Source of the DNA: an uncultured Ellagibacter sp.
GTDB taxonomy: Bacteria > Actinomycetota > Coriobacteriia > Coriobacteriales > Eggerthellaceae
Reading direction: 5' to 3'
Length of the DNA stretch: 64,000 nt
NCBI RefSeq assembly: GCF_934617235.1
Contig: NZ_CAKTTZ010000003.1
Location: forward strand, 27,385-91,384
This document shows positions 42,788 through 50,702 of the stretch, one piece after another. Numbering within the stretch: position 1 is the first letter of the stretch; every line of letters begins with the position of its first letter. The notes beneath the pieces were generated by a model. That model was given only the letters and a program-made list of their open reading frames with translations, searched no databases and was not told where the DNA came from. The translations under genes and the position numbers were made by a program.

Positions 42788-42904
42788 GGTAAAACCCTTT
42801 CGCTTCATGCCTTCAAGGCCTTTCGGGAAAGACTAGCACCTTTCAGGATAGCCTTCGGCACCTTCCCCGAAGAAGCCTTCAACCCCTTCCAGAAAGCCTT
42901 TGCC

Positions 42905-42939
42905 AAAAAAGAAGGCGCCGCTTTGAAAGCGACGCCTTT
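42905..42939 (-). terminator. Terminator after the nitroreductase gene
   Basis: On the minus strand, AAAGGCGTCGCTTT pairs with AAAGCGGCGCCTT around a two-base loop and is followed by TTTTTT. Confidence 0.8.
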
Positions 42940-42997
42940 AGCCCTTCATCAGTTGCGACGTGAGTGAGGGCTATGCAGCTGAACCCAGGCGGGTTCC

Positions 42998-43528
42998 TTA
43001 AAACGTTTCGCGAACCACCAAAGTATCGAGCGGTTCGGTTTGCTCGTGGCGAGGACTCGGTTCAGCATCCTCAGCACGGTGCCCTACCATCATAAGGTCT
43101 ACGAGCACATAATTGTTCGGGATATTGAAATTCTTTCGAATAATCGCAGAATCATACGCCCCAACCCAGCAACTTCCGAGGTTTTCGGCGGCCGCAGCGT
43201 TCGCGATGTTGGTGAGCACGATCGACGTGTCGATGTCGCCGAAATCGCCCGTTTCGTAGCCGAGGCCCTTCGCGGACGCATCGGCATCATAAGCGCCGAT
43301 AATCACCGTGGGCGCACCGTAGCGGCAGCTGGTCGCCTCGTCGATCTTTGCAAGACCCTCGTCGCTCTGTACCACGCAGAGGCGGAACGGCTGCGAGTTC
43401 TTCGCCGTGGGGGAAAGCTGCGCCGCCTGAAGCAGCACGTCGAGCTCCGCGTCGGTCAACTGCTGATCGGAAAACGAGCGCACCGAGTAGCGCTTCTTCA
43501 AGAGGTCGAGATATTGCTGCCCGTCCAT
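42998..43528 (-). CDS. Nitroreductase family protein
   Basis: A 176-residue FMN-dependent reductase of the short nitroreductase type. It has the N-terminal KKRYSVRSFSDQQLTDAEL, AAQLSPTAKNSQPFRLCVV (FMN contact), GDIDTSIVLTNIANAAAAE, and LGSCWVGAYD near 120. ATG 43528 follows GAAGGAG. The natural substrate is unknown; such enzymes reduce quinones or nitro compounds. The gene stands alone. Confidence 0.9.
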   Translation of the reverse strand: MDGQQYLDLLKKRYSVRSFSDQQLTDAELDVLLQAAQLSPTAKNSQPFRLCVVQSDEGLAKIDEATSCRYGAPTVIIGAYDADASAKGLGYETGDFGDIDTSIVLTNIANAAAAENLGSCWVGAYDSAIIRKNFNIPNNYVLVDLMMVGHRAEDAEPSPRHEQTEPLDTLVVRETF

Positions 43529-43667
43529 GCCAGCTCCTTCGGTCGATTGCAATGTTTTGAGAACAGTATACCCCTGAAGGCGGGGAATTTGAGGGTGCGA
43601 AGCTGGGCGAACCGAGGAGGCTCGATAAGATCCCCCGCGGGAAGGTCACGCCAAGAAAAGCCGCGTC

Positions 43668-44429
43668 TTAGCCCCGAAAGACTGCGCGGACGAGGTATTC
43701 CACGTTCCCTTCCGCACCCTTAATAGGCGACTCGATGGTGCCCGTCACCTCGAAACCCTCTTGCTTAAGAGCGCAGCGCACTTCCTCCACCGTGCGAGCA
43801 CGCACGGCCTCGTCGCGCACGATACCGTGGTCCGTTTCGTCATGACGGGACTCAAACTGGGGCTTGACCAGCCCTAAGAACACACTCGCCGGCGCGTCTT
43901 CGGTCGCCGGGCGTGACAAGCGCGCGAAAGCGGGAGCCAACACGGCAAGCCCGATGAAGCTCACATCGCACACGATCAAGTCGAACGGCGCGCCCAATTC
44001 CTCTGGATCGGCGAGCTTGATGTTCGTGCGCTCGAAAACGCTCACGCGCTCGTCAGTGCGAATCTTCCAAGCAAGCTGGCCATAGTTCACATCGACGCAC
44101 GCCACATGCGCAGCACCCGCCTGCAAAAGGCAATCGGTGAAACCGCCCGTCGACGACCCAACGTCAATGCAGTTCAGCCCTCGCACATCCTGCCCGAACG
44201 CGTCGAGCGCGCCCTGCAGCTTATGCCCCCCACGCGAGACGAACTGTTTGCGCCCGCGCACGACGATTTCCGCATCAGGCGCCACCTTCACCGCGGCACT
44301 CGTGACGTACACGTCGTCCACCTTCACCTCATGCGCGAGCACAGCGCGCAAAACCGTGCCTGCATCAGGAAAAACTCCCTGCTCAACAAGGAGTTCGTCA
44401 AGGCGTATCTTTTTAGGCTTTTTCATCAT
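43668..44429 (-). CDS. tlyA: TlyA-type rRNA 2'-O-methyltransferase / hemolysin family protein
   Basis: A 253-residue protein with an N-terminal S4 RNA-binding domain (IRLDELLVEQGVFPDAGTVL) and a SAM methyltransferase domain (CIDVGSSTGGFTDCLLQAGA near residue 86, VDVNYGQLAWKIR, FDLIVCDVSFIGL). It closes with the FtsJ-like LVKPQFES. TlyA methylates 2'-hydroxyls of cytidines in 16S and 23S rRNA, which affects capreomycin sensitivity. The ATG lies six bases past a perfect TATAAT, so the mRNA is probably leaderless. Confidence 0.92.
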   Translation of the reverse strand: MMKKPKKIRLDELLVEQGVFPDAGTVLRAVLAHEVKVDDVYVTSAAVKVAPDAEIVVRGRKQFVSRGGHKLQGALDAFGQDVRGLNCIDVGSSTGGFTDCLLQAGAAHVACVDVNYGQLAWKIRTDERVSVFERTNIKLADPEELGAPFDLIVCDVSFIGLAVLAPAFARLSRPATEDAPASVFLGLVKPQFESRHDETDHGIVRDEAVRARTVEEVRCALKQEGFEVTGTIESPIKGAEGNVEYLVRAVFRG

Positions 44430-44435
44430 AGGGGC

Positions 44436-44463
44436 ATTATACAGGCTTAATACACGAACACAA
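44436..44463 (-). promoter_or_regulatory. tlyA promoter (leaderless)
   Basis: TTGTGT at 44458-44463, 16-bp spacer, TATAAT at 44436-44441 on the minus strand; start site predicted at or next to the ATG (44429). It is back-to-back with the promoter of the toxin-like gene. Confidence 0.75.
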
Positions 44464-44535
44464 GTTCGTTTTTCTATGATACACTACGTTGGTGCAAGGT
44501 GGCGGGCTACCCCCTATCCCATTAGGAGGTTGCTC

Positions 44536-44616
44536 ATGGTTACCTATACGGAATTGTTCACATTCTGTCTGGTTGTGATAGCGGTTATCGAGCTTTCGTT
44601 ACGCTTAAGAAAGTGA
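44536..44616 (+). CDS. Small hydrophobic holin-like toxin peptide (Hol-Tox type)
   Basis: A 26-residue peptide: MVTYTELFTF, a hydrophobic helix (CLVVIAVIELSL) and a basic end RLRK. AGGAGG lies six bases before the ATG, a very strong ribosome-binding site. The layout (MVTY start, single helix, Lys/Arg end, then a GTAGCCGCCCC stem-loop) resembles the holin-like toxin family of Gram-positives, which are type I toxins controlled by antisense RNA. The assignment rests on pattern recall and needs a database comparison. It is too short for ordinary gene calling. Confidence 0.7.
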   Translation: MVTYTELFTFCLVVIAVIELSLRLRK

Positions 44617-44651
44617 AGTAGCCGCCCCCGCTAAGACGGGAAACGGCTACT
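44617..44651. terminator. Shared stem-loop directly after the toxin stop codon
   Basis: AGTAGCCG and CGGCTACT form a stem with an inner CCCG/CGGG stem; it begins on the base after the TGA. It could stop both convergent RNAs, although T tracts are short. Confidence 0.6.
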
Positions 44652-44712
44652 CCCACAAGCTAAAAACTTGAAACCGGGGTAGCTGCCGTAGCAGCGGCGA
44701 GCCACCTTGCAC
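44617..44712 (-). ncRNA. Candidate antisense antitoxin RNA
   Basis: A TATACT -10 at 44719-44724 would start a minus-strand RNA at 44712. It would run toward the toxin gene and could end at the shared stem-loop or continue across the toxin mRNA. No good -35 is visible, so this is an inference from the locus design. Confidence 0.4.
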
Positions 44713-44760
44713 GCGTTCAGTATACCATCCTGGCCCGACGCTCGGCCGGACAATCCACCG

Positions 44761-45816
44761 TTAATCCTTCGGAAGCAAAAGCTGCGCGATCTGCACGGCA
44801 TTAAGCGCTGCGCCCTTACGGATCTGATCGGCAACAACCCACATCGACAGGCCATGGTCGACCGTGTCGTCGCGGCGAATGCGCCCCACGTAGGTGTCGT
44901 TCGTGCCCGCGAGCAGGCCGGGCATCGGGTACACATTGTTCGCGGGGTCGTCCATCACGGTGACACCGGGCGCCGCAGCGAGAGCCTCTCGGGCAGCCTC
45001 GGGCGTCACGTCAGCGGCGAACTCCACGTTCACGGACTCGCCGTGGCAGCGCAGCACGGGAACGCGAACACAGGTAGCGGCAACCTTCACGCCCTCGTCG
45101 CCCATGATCTTCTTCGTCTCCGCGACCATCTTCCACTCTTCCTTCGTGGAATCATCGTCGAGGAACTTGTCGATATGCGGAATGCAGTTGAAGGCGATGC
45201 GGTGCTGGAACGCCGACACCGTAAGCTCGTCGTCGGGCGTGCCGTCCAGAAACTCGCGCGTCTGGTCGTAGAGCTCGGCCATCGCGGGCGCGCCAGCACC
45301 GCTTGCCGCCTGATAGGTCGAAACGACGACGCGGGTGATTTTCGCCAGGTCATAGAGGGGTTTTAAGGCAACGACCATCTGGATGGTCGAGCAGTTCGGG
45401 TTGGCGATGACGCCCGAGTGCCACGACACGTCGCCCGGGTTCACCTCGGGAACCACCAGGGGCACGTCCTCGTCCATGCGGAATGCGCTCGAGTTGTCGA
45501 TCATGACGGCGCCCGCGGCAACCACGGCCTCGCGCATCGCCTTGGAAACATCAGAGCCCGCAGAGAACAACGCGATGTCGACGCCCTCGAACGACTCGGG
45601 GGTCATTTCCTGTACCGTGAGCGCACCTGCGGGAACGTCGCCGCAACCCTCGAAGGGAAGCTTCTTGCCAGCTGAGCGAGCAGACGCGAGCGCGCGCACC
45701 TCGCTCGCGGGGAAGTCCAGGTCATGCAAGACCTTCAGGAACTCATTTCCCACAGCGCCCGTCGCACCAGCAACGGCGACAACCGGATGAGCAGGGATAA
45801 CCTTCGTCCAAGCCAT
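44761..45816 (-). CDS. asd: Aspartate-semialdehyde dehydrogenase
   Basis: A 351-residue NADPH-dependent enzyme that reduces aspartyl phosphate toward lysine, threonine, methionine and diaminopimelate. It has VAVAGATGAVGNEFLKVL near residue 13 (NADP), ALFSAGSDVSK, the active-site Cys in VIANPNCSTIQM near 140, and the catalytic His region RCHGESVNVEF near 260. It starts ten bases after lysC and forms an operon with it. Confidence 0.97.
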   Translation of the reverse strand: MAWTKVIPAHPVVAVAGATGAVGNEFLKVLHDLDFPASEVRALASARSAGKKLPFEGCGDVPAGALTVQEMTPESFEGVDIALFSAGSDVSKAMREAVVAAGAVMIDNSSAFRMDEDVPLVVPEVNPGDVSWHSGVIANPNCSTIQMVVALKPLYDLAKITRVVVSTYQAASGAGAPAMAELYDQTREFLDGTPDDELTVSAFQHRIAFNCIPHIDKFLDDDSTKEEWKMVAETKKIMGDEGVKVAATCVRVPVLRCHGESVNVEFAADVTPEAAREALAAAPGVTVMDDPANNVYPMPGLLAGTNDTYVGRIRRDDTVDHGLSMWVVADQIRKGAALNAVQIAQLLLPKD

Positions 45817-45826
45817 ACTTACCTCC

Positions 45827-47104
45827 CTATCGGCCCTTGTTCATCTTGGCGGCGATTTCTTCCGCCGAAAGCTGGGTTTCCACGAACACGCTGTCGGAAT
45901 CCAGGCCGAAAGCGGTGTGCAGGCACTGGACCGCCTGAGCAGCCTGCGCGGCATCGACAACCACGGACAGACGAATCGGGCTCGTGGAGATAGCCAGGAT
46001 GTTGATGTCGTTTTCGCCCAGCGTTTCGAACGCCTTCGCGGCAACGCCCGGCGAGGACTTCATGCCCGTGCCCACCAGGCTTACCTTCGCGATGTCCTCG
46101 TCGACGATGTAGGTGCGCGCGTTGATGGTCGGCACGATGCGCTCAACGGTTTCGCGGGCGCGCGGCAGATCACCGCCCGGGCAGGTGAAGCTGATGTCGG
46201 TGATGCCCGACTCCGACACGTTCTGGATGATCATGTCGACGCTGACCTGGTTAGACGCCAGCGCGCTGAACAGCTTCGCCGCCACGCCCGACATATCGGG
46301 AACGCCGCGAATCGTGACCTTGACCTCGGACGTGTCGTGTGCAATGCCGGTGATTACCGCTTCCTCCATGTCGGGAGCCTCCTTGATATACGTGCCCTCG
46401 GCGTCGGAAAACGCCGAACGGGAATGGATGACGACGTTCCATTTGCGGGCGAACTCGACGGCGCGCATCTGGAGCACGCCGGCACCCGCGCCGGCAAGTT
46501 CGAGCATGTCGTCGTAGGAAATCTGGTCGAGCTTCTTGGCGCGCGGGCATACGCGCGGATCGGCGGTGAAAACGCCTTCGACGTCGGAATAGATCTCGCA
46601 CACGTCGGCGTTGATTCCCCAGGCCACAGCAACGGCCGTCGTGTCGGAACCACCGCGGCCGAGCGTGGTCATGTCATCGTTGTCGTCGATACCCTGGAAG
46701 CCCGCGATCACCGGGATGATGCCCTTGTCGACCGTCTCCATGATGCGGTCGGAGCACACGCTGACGATCTTCGCCTTGTTGTGCGTCCCGTCCGTGCGAA
46801 TGCCCGCCTGGCGGCCCGTGAAGCTCATGGCGTGATAGCCCTGCGCTTCAAGCGCCATGGCCAGAAGCGTCATCGACACCTGCTCGCCGGTCGAAAGGAG
46901 GCGGTCAAGCTCGCGCGCTGGAGGATTCATGTTGAGCGCGTTTGCAAGTCCTACCAGCTCATCGGTCGTTTTTCCCATCGCCGAGACGACGGCGACCACA
47001 TCGTCGCCCGCCTTCTTCTTGGCGATGAGCTTGTTCGCGACCATCTTGATACGCTCGGGCGACGCGACCGACGTCCCCCCGAATTTGCATACGACTAACG
47101 ACAT
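45827..47104 (-). CDS. lysC: Aspartate kinase
   Basis: A 425-residue kinase for the first step of the aspartate pathway. The catalytic domain has VCKFGGTSVASPERI at the N-terminus, LDRLLSTGEQVSMTLL, and TLGRGGSDTTAVAVA near 155. Two C-terminal ACT domains (EVKVTIRGVPDMSGVAAKLF and VSLVGTGMKSSPGVAAKAFE) bind feedback inhibitors, in the lysine/threonine-sensitive Gram-positive form. A TATAGT -10-like hexamer sits at 47140-47145; I see no lysine riboswitch in the 210-bp leader. Confidence 0.97.
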   Translation of the reverse strand: MSLVVCKFGGTSVASPERIKMVANKLIAKKKAGDDVVAVVSAMGKTTDELVGLANALNMNPPARELDRLLSTGEQVSMTLLAMALEAQGYHAMSFTGRQAGIRTDGTHNKAKIVSVCSDRIMETVDKGIIPVIAGFQGIDDNDDMTTLGRGGSDTTAVAVAWGINADVCEIYSDVEGVFTADPRVCPRAKKLDQISYDDMLELAGAGAGVLQMRAVEFARKWNVVIHSRSAFSDAEGTYIKEAPDMEEAVITGIAHDTSEVKVTIRGVPDMSGVAAKLFSALASNQVSVDMIIQNVSESGITDISFTCPGGDLPRARETVERIVPTINARTYIVDEDIAKVSLVGTGMKSSPGVAAKAFETLGENDINILAISTSPIRLSVVVDAAQAAQAVQCLHTAFGLDSDSVFVETQLSAEEIAAKMNKGR

Positions 47105-47149
47105 CTCGATCTTTCTTTTGAAAGGGAAACCTTTGCGCCACTATACCAA

Positions 47150-47176
47150 ACGGCTCGGGATACACTCCCGAGCCGT
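47150..47176 (-). terminator. Terminator between the MFS gene and lysC
   Basis: ACGGCTCGGGA and TCCCGAGCCGT form a perfect 11-bp stem around GTGTA, followed on the minus strand by TTTGG. It overlaps the zone where the lysC -35 would lie. Confidence 0.7.
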
Positions 47177-47201
47177 ACACGAGCGAGCGATTTTCCATGC
47201 C

Positions 47202-47299
47202 GAGTACACCAAGCCGCACGTCGCGCGGGGGAAGCACGCAGTTGCGAGCTGCATGTCGCGCGGGGAAAGCGCACGACCCCAAGCCGCACCTCGCGCGCA
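47202..47299. repeat. 35-bp tandem repeat downstream of the MFS gene
   Basis: Almost three units in exact register: CGCGCG at 47222, 47257 and 47292, each next to GCmGCAysT-type sequence. It lies in the noncoding gap between the MFS stop and the lysC terminator. Confidence 0.7.
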
Positions 47300-47315
47300 A
47301 ACGGCGCCCCAGCCT

Positions 47316-48572
47316 CTACTCTCCTGCCGCCGTGCCCTCGGGCATCTTCAAGAGCAGCACGAAGCCGACGATGAACAACACCGCCACGGAAAGGACGCCG
47401 ACCGAGCTCGAACCCGTCACCTGGGTGAATACGCTCACAAGCAACGTGCCCATGATGGTCGCGTACTTGCCGAAGATATCGAAGAAGCCGTAGTACTCGT
47501 TGGCGTGCTCCTTGGGGATGAGCTTGCCGAACTCGCTGCGCGAAAGCGCCTGGATGCCGCCTTGGAACAGGCCGACGCAAATCGCGAGCACCCAGAACTC
47601 GGCGGCGCTGCGCAGGAAAAACGCCGCGAACAGCGTAATCAAAAAGTACGCGAACACGGCGATGAGCAGCATCTTCTTCGTGCCGAAACGCCCCGCAAGG
47701 CGCCCGTAGGCAATCGCCGAGGGGAATGCCACGAACTGCGTGACCAGAAGCGCCAGCACAAGGCTCGTCGAGCTGATGCCCAAGTCGGTGCCGTAGCTTG
47801 TGGACATCGCGATGATCGTGTGCACGCCGTCGATGTAGAAGAAGAACGCCAGCATGAACATCATGAGCCTGCGGTCGTGGAAAATCTTCTTGCACGTCCC
47901 CACAAGACCCACGATCGTGTTTTTGAACAGGTGCTCCTCACGCGGCTTGTAGTGCGTCTGATGCACATCGCGCCAGATGGGAACGCTGAACGCGAGCCAC
48001 CACACCGCCGTGATAACGAACGAGATGCGGATGCCGTCAAGCTGCCCGATCCCGAAGTTCTCGCCGAACAGCACGAGCACCAAACAGATGATGAACGGCA
48101 CACACGACCCGATGTATCCCCAGGCGTACCCCTGCGACGACACTTCGTCGTAGCGTTCCTCGCTCGACGCGGCGTCCACCAGGAAGGCGTCGTAGAACAC
48201 AAGCGACGCGTTCAACATGACCGACGACACCACGTAAATCACGAGGAACACCATCGCGTCGGAAGGAATGCCCATCACGGCGAGCGTCACCGCGCCCGTG
48301 CCGATGGTGCCTGCGAGGAACTTCTTCTTGTTGCCTTTCAAATCGGCGAGGCTGCCGAGAAACGGCATGAGCAACGCCAGCACAAGCGAGGCCACTGTCG
48401 AGGCATAACCCCAGGCCACAACCGCGGAAGAGTTCGGATCGGCAATCGCTGAGAAATAGATGGGGATAAGCGTCGATGCAAGAAGCACGTAGGCCGAATT
48501 GCCCACGTCGTAGAGGACCCAGCTGCGCTCGGGTTTCGTCATATGGGTGCGCGACAACGCAACGCCTTTCAC
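47316..48572 (-). CDS. MFS transporter of the UMF1/Atg22-like type
   Basis: About 418 residues with twelve predicted membrane helices. The N-terminal RSWVLYDVGNSAYVLLAST and the later FFFYIDGVHTIIAMSTSYG and RSEFGKLIPKEHANEYYGFF are hallmarks of the UMF1 (Atg22-like) group; yeast Atg22 exports amino acids from the vacuole, and the bacterial substrates are unknown. The start is uncertain between GTG 48572 and ATG 48542. It is divergent from the phospholipase-like gene. Confidence 0.88.
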   Translation of the reverse strand: MKGVALSRTHMTKPERSWVLYDVGNSAYVLLASTLIPIYFSAIADPNSSAVVAWGYASTVASLVLALLMPFLGSLADLKGNKKKFLAGTIGTGAVTLAVMGIPSDAMVFLVIYVVSSVMLNASLVFYDAFLVDAASSEERYDEVSSQGYAWGYIGSCVPFIICLVLVLFGENFGIGQLDGIRISFVITAVWWLAFSVPIWRDVHQTHYKPREEHLFKNTIVGLVGTCKKIFHDRRLMMFMLAFFFYIDGVHTIIAMSTSYGTDLGISSTSLVLALLVTQFVAFPSAIAYGRLAGRFGTKKMLLIAVFAYFLITLFAAFFLRSAAEFWVLAICVGLFQGGIQALSRSEFGKLIPKEHANEYYGFFDIFGKYATIMGTLLVSVFTQVTGSSSVGVLSVAVLFIVGFVLLLKMPEGTAAGE

Positions 48573-48732
48573 TCAAAGTTTGGAAAATCCCTGCTCACGC
48601 GTCATGGCGGCCTATGTAAAACGTACGCAAAGACGCATGGGGGACGTTAACAAGCCGCTCATCATTGTATATGATGCTTTACTTAGCGACAGTAAAATTC
48701 CCGTCAGGGGCTCAAAGGATGGAGTTCAGACT

Positions 48733-49689
48733 ATGCCGGCAATCATCACGCACGACACGTTCGGGCAGGACGCCTACGCGCGTCATTTCTCCTCCATCGG
48801 CGGAACGAAGGACGAGGCCGAGGCTTTCCTCTTGGGAAACCAAGGGCCCGACCCGCTGTTCTACTCCGTCCCCAACCCCCTGCTCTCGTCGGTCCATCGA
48901 CTCGGGAACATCATGCACAAGGAGAAGCCGAACGAGATTCTCGTCGCCTTCAAGCAGGCAATCGACGCGCTCGATGAGGCGGATCGCTCCGTCGGGCGCG
49001 CCTACGCGCTCGGGTTCTTGGGCCACTACGTGCTCGACTCGACCATGCATCCGCTTGTGTACTTCCACGAGTTCCAACTGTGCGATGCAGGCGAACCGGG
49101 CCTTTCGCGCGCAGACGGCAGCGAGGTGCACGCAGTTATCGAAAGCGAGTACGACGAGATGGTGCTCACGGTGAAGCGCGGCGAAACGGTGGCGACGTTT
49201 AACCCGGCCGTGAACATCCTCAAGGGCTCCGACCGCATGCTGCGCATCGTGTCGCACATGTACGCAAACATGGCGTTCTCCGTGTTCGGCAAGATCATCC
49301 CGCATAACGCATTCGGCGACGCGGTGCGCTGCTTCCGCCTGGTGCAGCACCTCTTCCATTCGGGCTCCGGCGTGAAGCGCGAGGCTATCGCGCGCATCGA
49401 GGAGCTGGTGCGCCCGTACTCGTTCTACCGCGCGATGAGCCACCGCGCGATCCTGGCGGAGACGTGCGCGTACGACAACCGCGAGCACGCCGCCTGGGAA
49501 AACCCCTTCACGCACGAGAAGTCGACCGACAGCTTCTGGGATCGTTACGAGAAGGCGCAGCGGCGCTTCGACGAGGTGAGCGTGTTGTTCGACGCCGACG
49601 GCTTCGGCTCGGAGGCGGCGGGCGCCATCACGCGCGACCTCAACTTCTCCGGCGAGCCCGTCGAGGCAAAGCTGCTCGCAGTGGAGTAA
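48733..49689 (+). CDS. Zinc-dependent phospholipase C-like protein (PF00882 type)
   Basis: A 318-residue protein with no signal peptide. It begins MPAIITHDTFGQDAY and contains the zinc-ligand pattern GFLGHYVLDSTMHPLVYF near residue 93 plus further His residues (VRCFRLVQHLFHSG), as in the zinc-dependent phospholipase C/S1-P1-nuclease-like family. Cytoplasmic members of this group in anaerobes have no proven substrate. An in-frame extension back to 48547 exists, but GGATGGAG precedes ATG 48733 and the family sequence starts there. A terminator follows. Confidence 0.85.
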   Translation: MPAIITHDTFGQDAYARHFSSIGGTKDEAEAFLLGNQGPDPLFYSVPNPLLSSVHRLGNIMHKEKPNEILVAFKQAIDALDEADRSVGRAYALGFLGHYVLDSTMHPLVYFHEFQLCDAGEPGLSRADGSEVHAVIESEYDEMVLTVKRGETVATFNPAVNILKGSDRMLRIVSHMYANMAFSVFGKIIPHNAFGDAVRCFRLVQHLFHSGSGVKREAIARIEELVRPYSFYRAMSHRAILAETCAYDNREHAAWENPFTHEKSTDSFWDRYEKAQRRFDEVSVLFDADGFGSEAAGAITRDLNFSGEPVEAKLLAVE

Positions 49690-49721
49690 GGGCGCACGCC
49701 ATTTTTCCTCCCCAAAGATTC

Positions 49722-49758
49722 GGGGCCTCATCATTCCTGATGAGGCCCCGTTCGCTTT
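49722..49758 (+). terminator. Terminator after the phospholipase-like gene
   Basis: GGGGCCTCATCA pairs perfectly with TGATGAGGCCCC around TTCC (49722-49749), and a CTTTT run follows. Confidence 0.88.
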
Positions 49759-49776
49759 TAGTGTTTGCCGCGCTTT

Positions 49777-49897
49777 GCCGGCTGTTCCCACACCCCGGTT
49801 GACGTTCCTGTGCCTTGGCAGCTGCTCCCGCACCCCGCCAGCCGTTACCGTATCTCGCCCAGCCGTTCCCGCGCTACACGTTATCCCCGCGCTCTTA
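49777..49897. repeat. Degenerate 20-bp tandem repeat at the DUF47 3' end
   Basis: About six units of 20-21 bp resembling CAGCCGTTCCCGCACCCCG run from the terminator to the DUF47 stop codon; the stop itself lies in the last partial unit. There is no gene in it. Confidence 0.6.
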
Positions 49898-50527
49898 CAC
49901 GTTCTTCAGCAGGATGGTGCTCATGCAGTCGGCGGCGTGCTCGGTCGCGTCCGCGCAGTTCTCCATGTGCTCGAAGATGCGCGACCACACCATCACGCGC
50001 ATGGTGTTCTCGCAGTCGGTGGTGTGCAAATCGCGGATGACGTGCATCAACAGCTGGTCGGCCTCTTCCTCGTAGGTGTTCACCTCGATGACAAGCGACT
50101 TGAACTTCTTGGACTTCTTGAAGTTGCGGAAGTCCTCCATGGCCTTGTTGAGCGCCTTGCACTCCTTCTTCAGCAGCTGCGCGAACTCGAGCGCATCCTT
50201 GTGCATGATATGCACGTCGTACATGTAGAAGCGCTGGATGACCTCTTCAAGCTCGTCGATGATCGTGTCGAGCGCCTGAGCAAGGCCGATGATGTCCTCG
50301 CGGTCGATCGGCGTGATGAAATCGGTCGCCACGTTGCGGAAGATATCGTGGTTGATGTCGTCGCCCTTGTGCTCGATGGCGTGCGCCTTTTCCATCGTCT
50401 CCTTGAGCGCGTCGGCTGTGGAGAAGTCCTCGATAGCCTTGATGAGCAGGTCTGCCTCATCGACCGCAAGCTCCGACAAGCTCTCGAACGCGCTGAAATA
50501 GTCGTACTTATGGTGCCTCTTGCCCAT
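49895..50527 (-). CDS. DUF47 family protein (PhoU-like)
   Basis: A 210-residue all-helical protein: ALKETMEKAHAIEHKGDDIN near residue 45, ATDFITPIDREDIIGLAQAL near 70, EEEADQLLMHVIRDL near 155. DUF47 proteins resemble PhoU and usually accompany PiT phosphate transporters, which they are thought to regulate. No transporter gene is next to it here. ATG 50527 is chosen as the only family-like start. Confidence 0.9.
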   Translation of the reverse strand: MGKRHHKYDYFSAFESLSELAVDEADLLIKAIEDFSTADALKETMEKAHAIEHKGDDINHDIFRNVATDFITPIDREDIIGLAQALDTIIDELEEVIQRFYMYDVHIMHKDALEFAQLLKKECKALNKAMEDFRNFKKSKKFKSLVIEVNTYEEEADQLLMHVIRDLHTTDCENTMRVMVWSRIFEHMENCADATEHAADCMSTILLKNV

Positions 50528-50702
50528 TCATCGACTCCTTTTCGCTAAGCGAATTGACCAGAAGAACGCGACCTTCGGGAGGGGTCGCGATGCCGCTCAA
50601 ACGACCAGATTTTAACGTGCTCTTTACTTAGTTCTCAACGCTATTCGCTCGAATTGCCGCGGACGATATCAGAATACCCCGCAGCGGCGCAAACGGCGGG
50701 GC

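Larger units (their letters stand above)
44492..44712. repeat. Inverted-repeat frame of the toxin-like locus
   Basis: GTGCAAGGTGGC at 44492-44503 is repeated inverted at 44701-44712 with no mismatch, and GCTACCCC at 44506-44513 is inverted at 44676-44683. Each outer arm is preceded, reading inward, by a -10-like TACACT (44480-44485) or TATACT (44719-44724 on the minus strand) plus six bases, so two convergent RNAs would start with the same sequence. Confidence 0.7.

Noticed and set aside
44487..44721. Small transposable element instead of a toxin locus
   Set aside because: A possible 4-bp CGTT duplication flanks the inverted repeat, but the strong ribosome-binding site, the peptide, the post-stop stem-loop and the symmetric -10 elements fit a type I toxin locus better.
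47105..47315. Lysine riboswitch before lysC
   Set aside because: The leader holds a terminator and 35-bp repeats but not the conserved lysine-aptamer segments.
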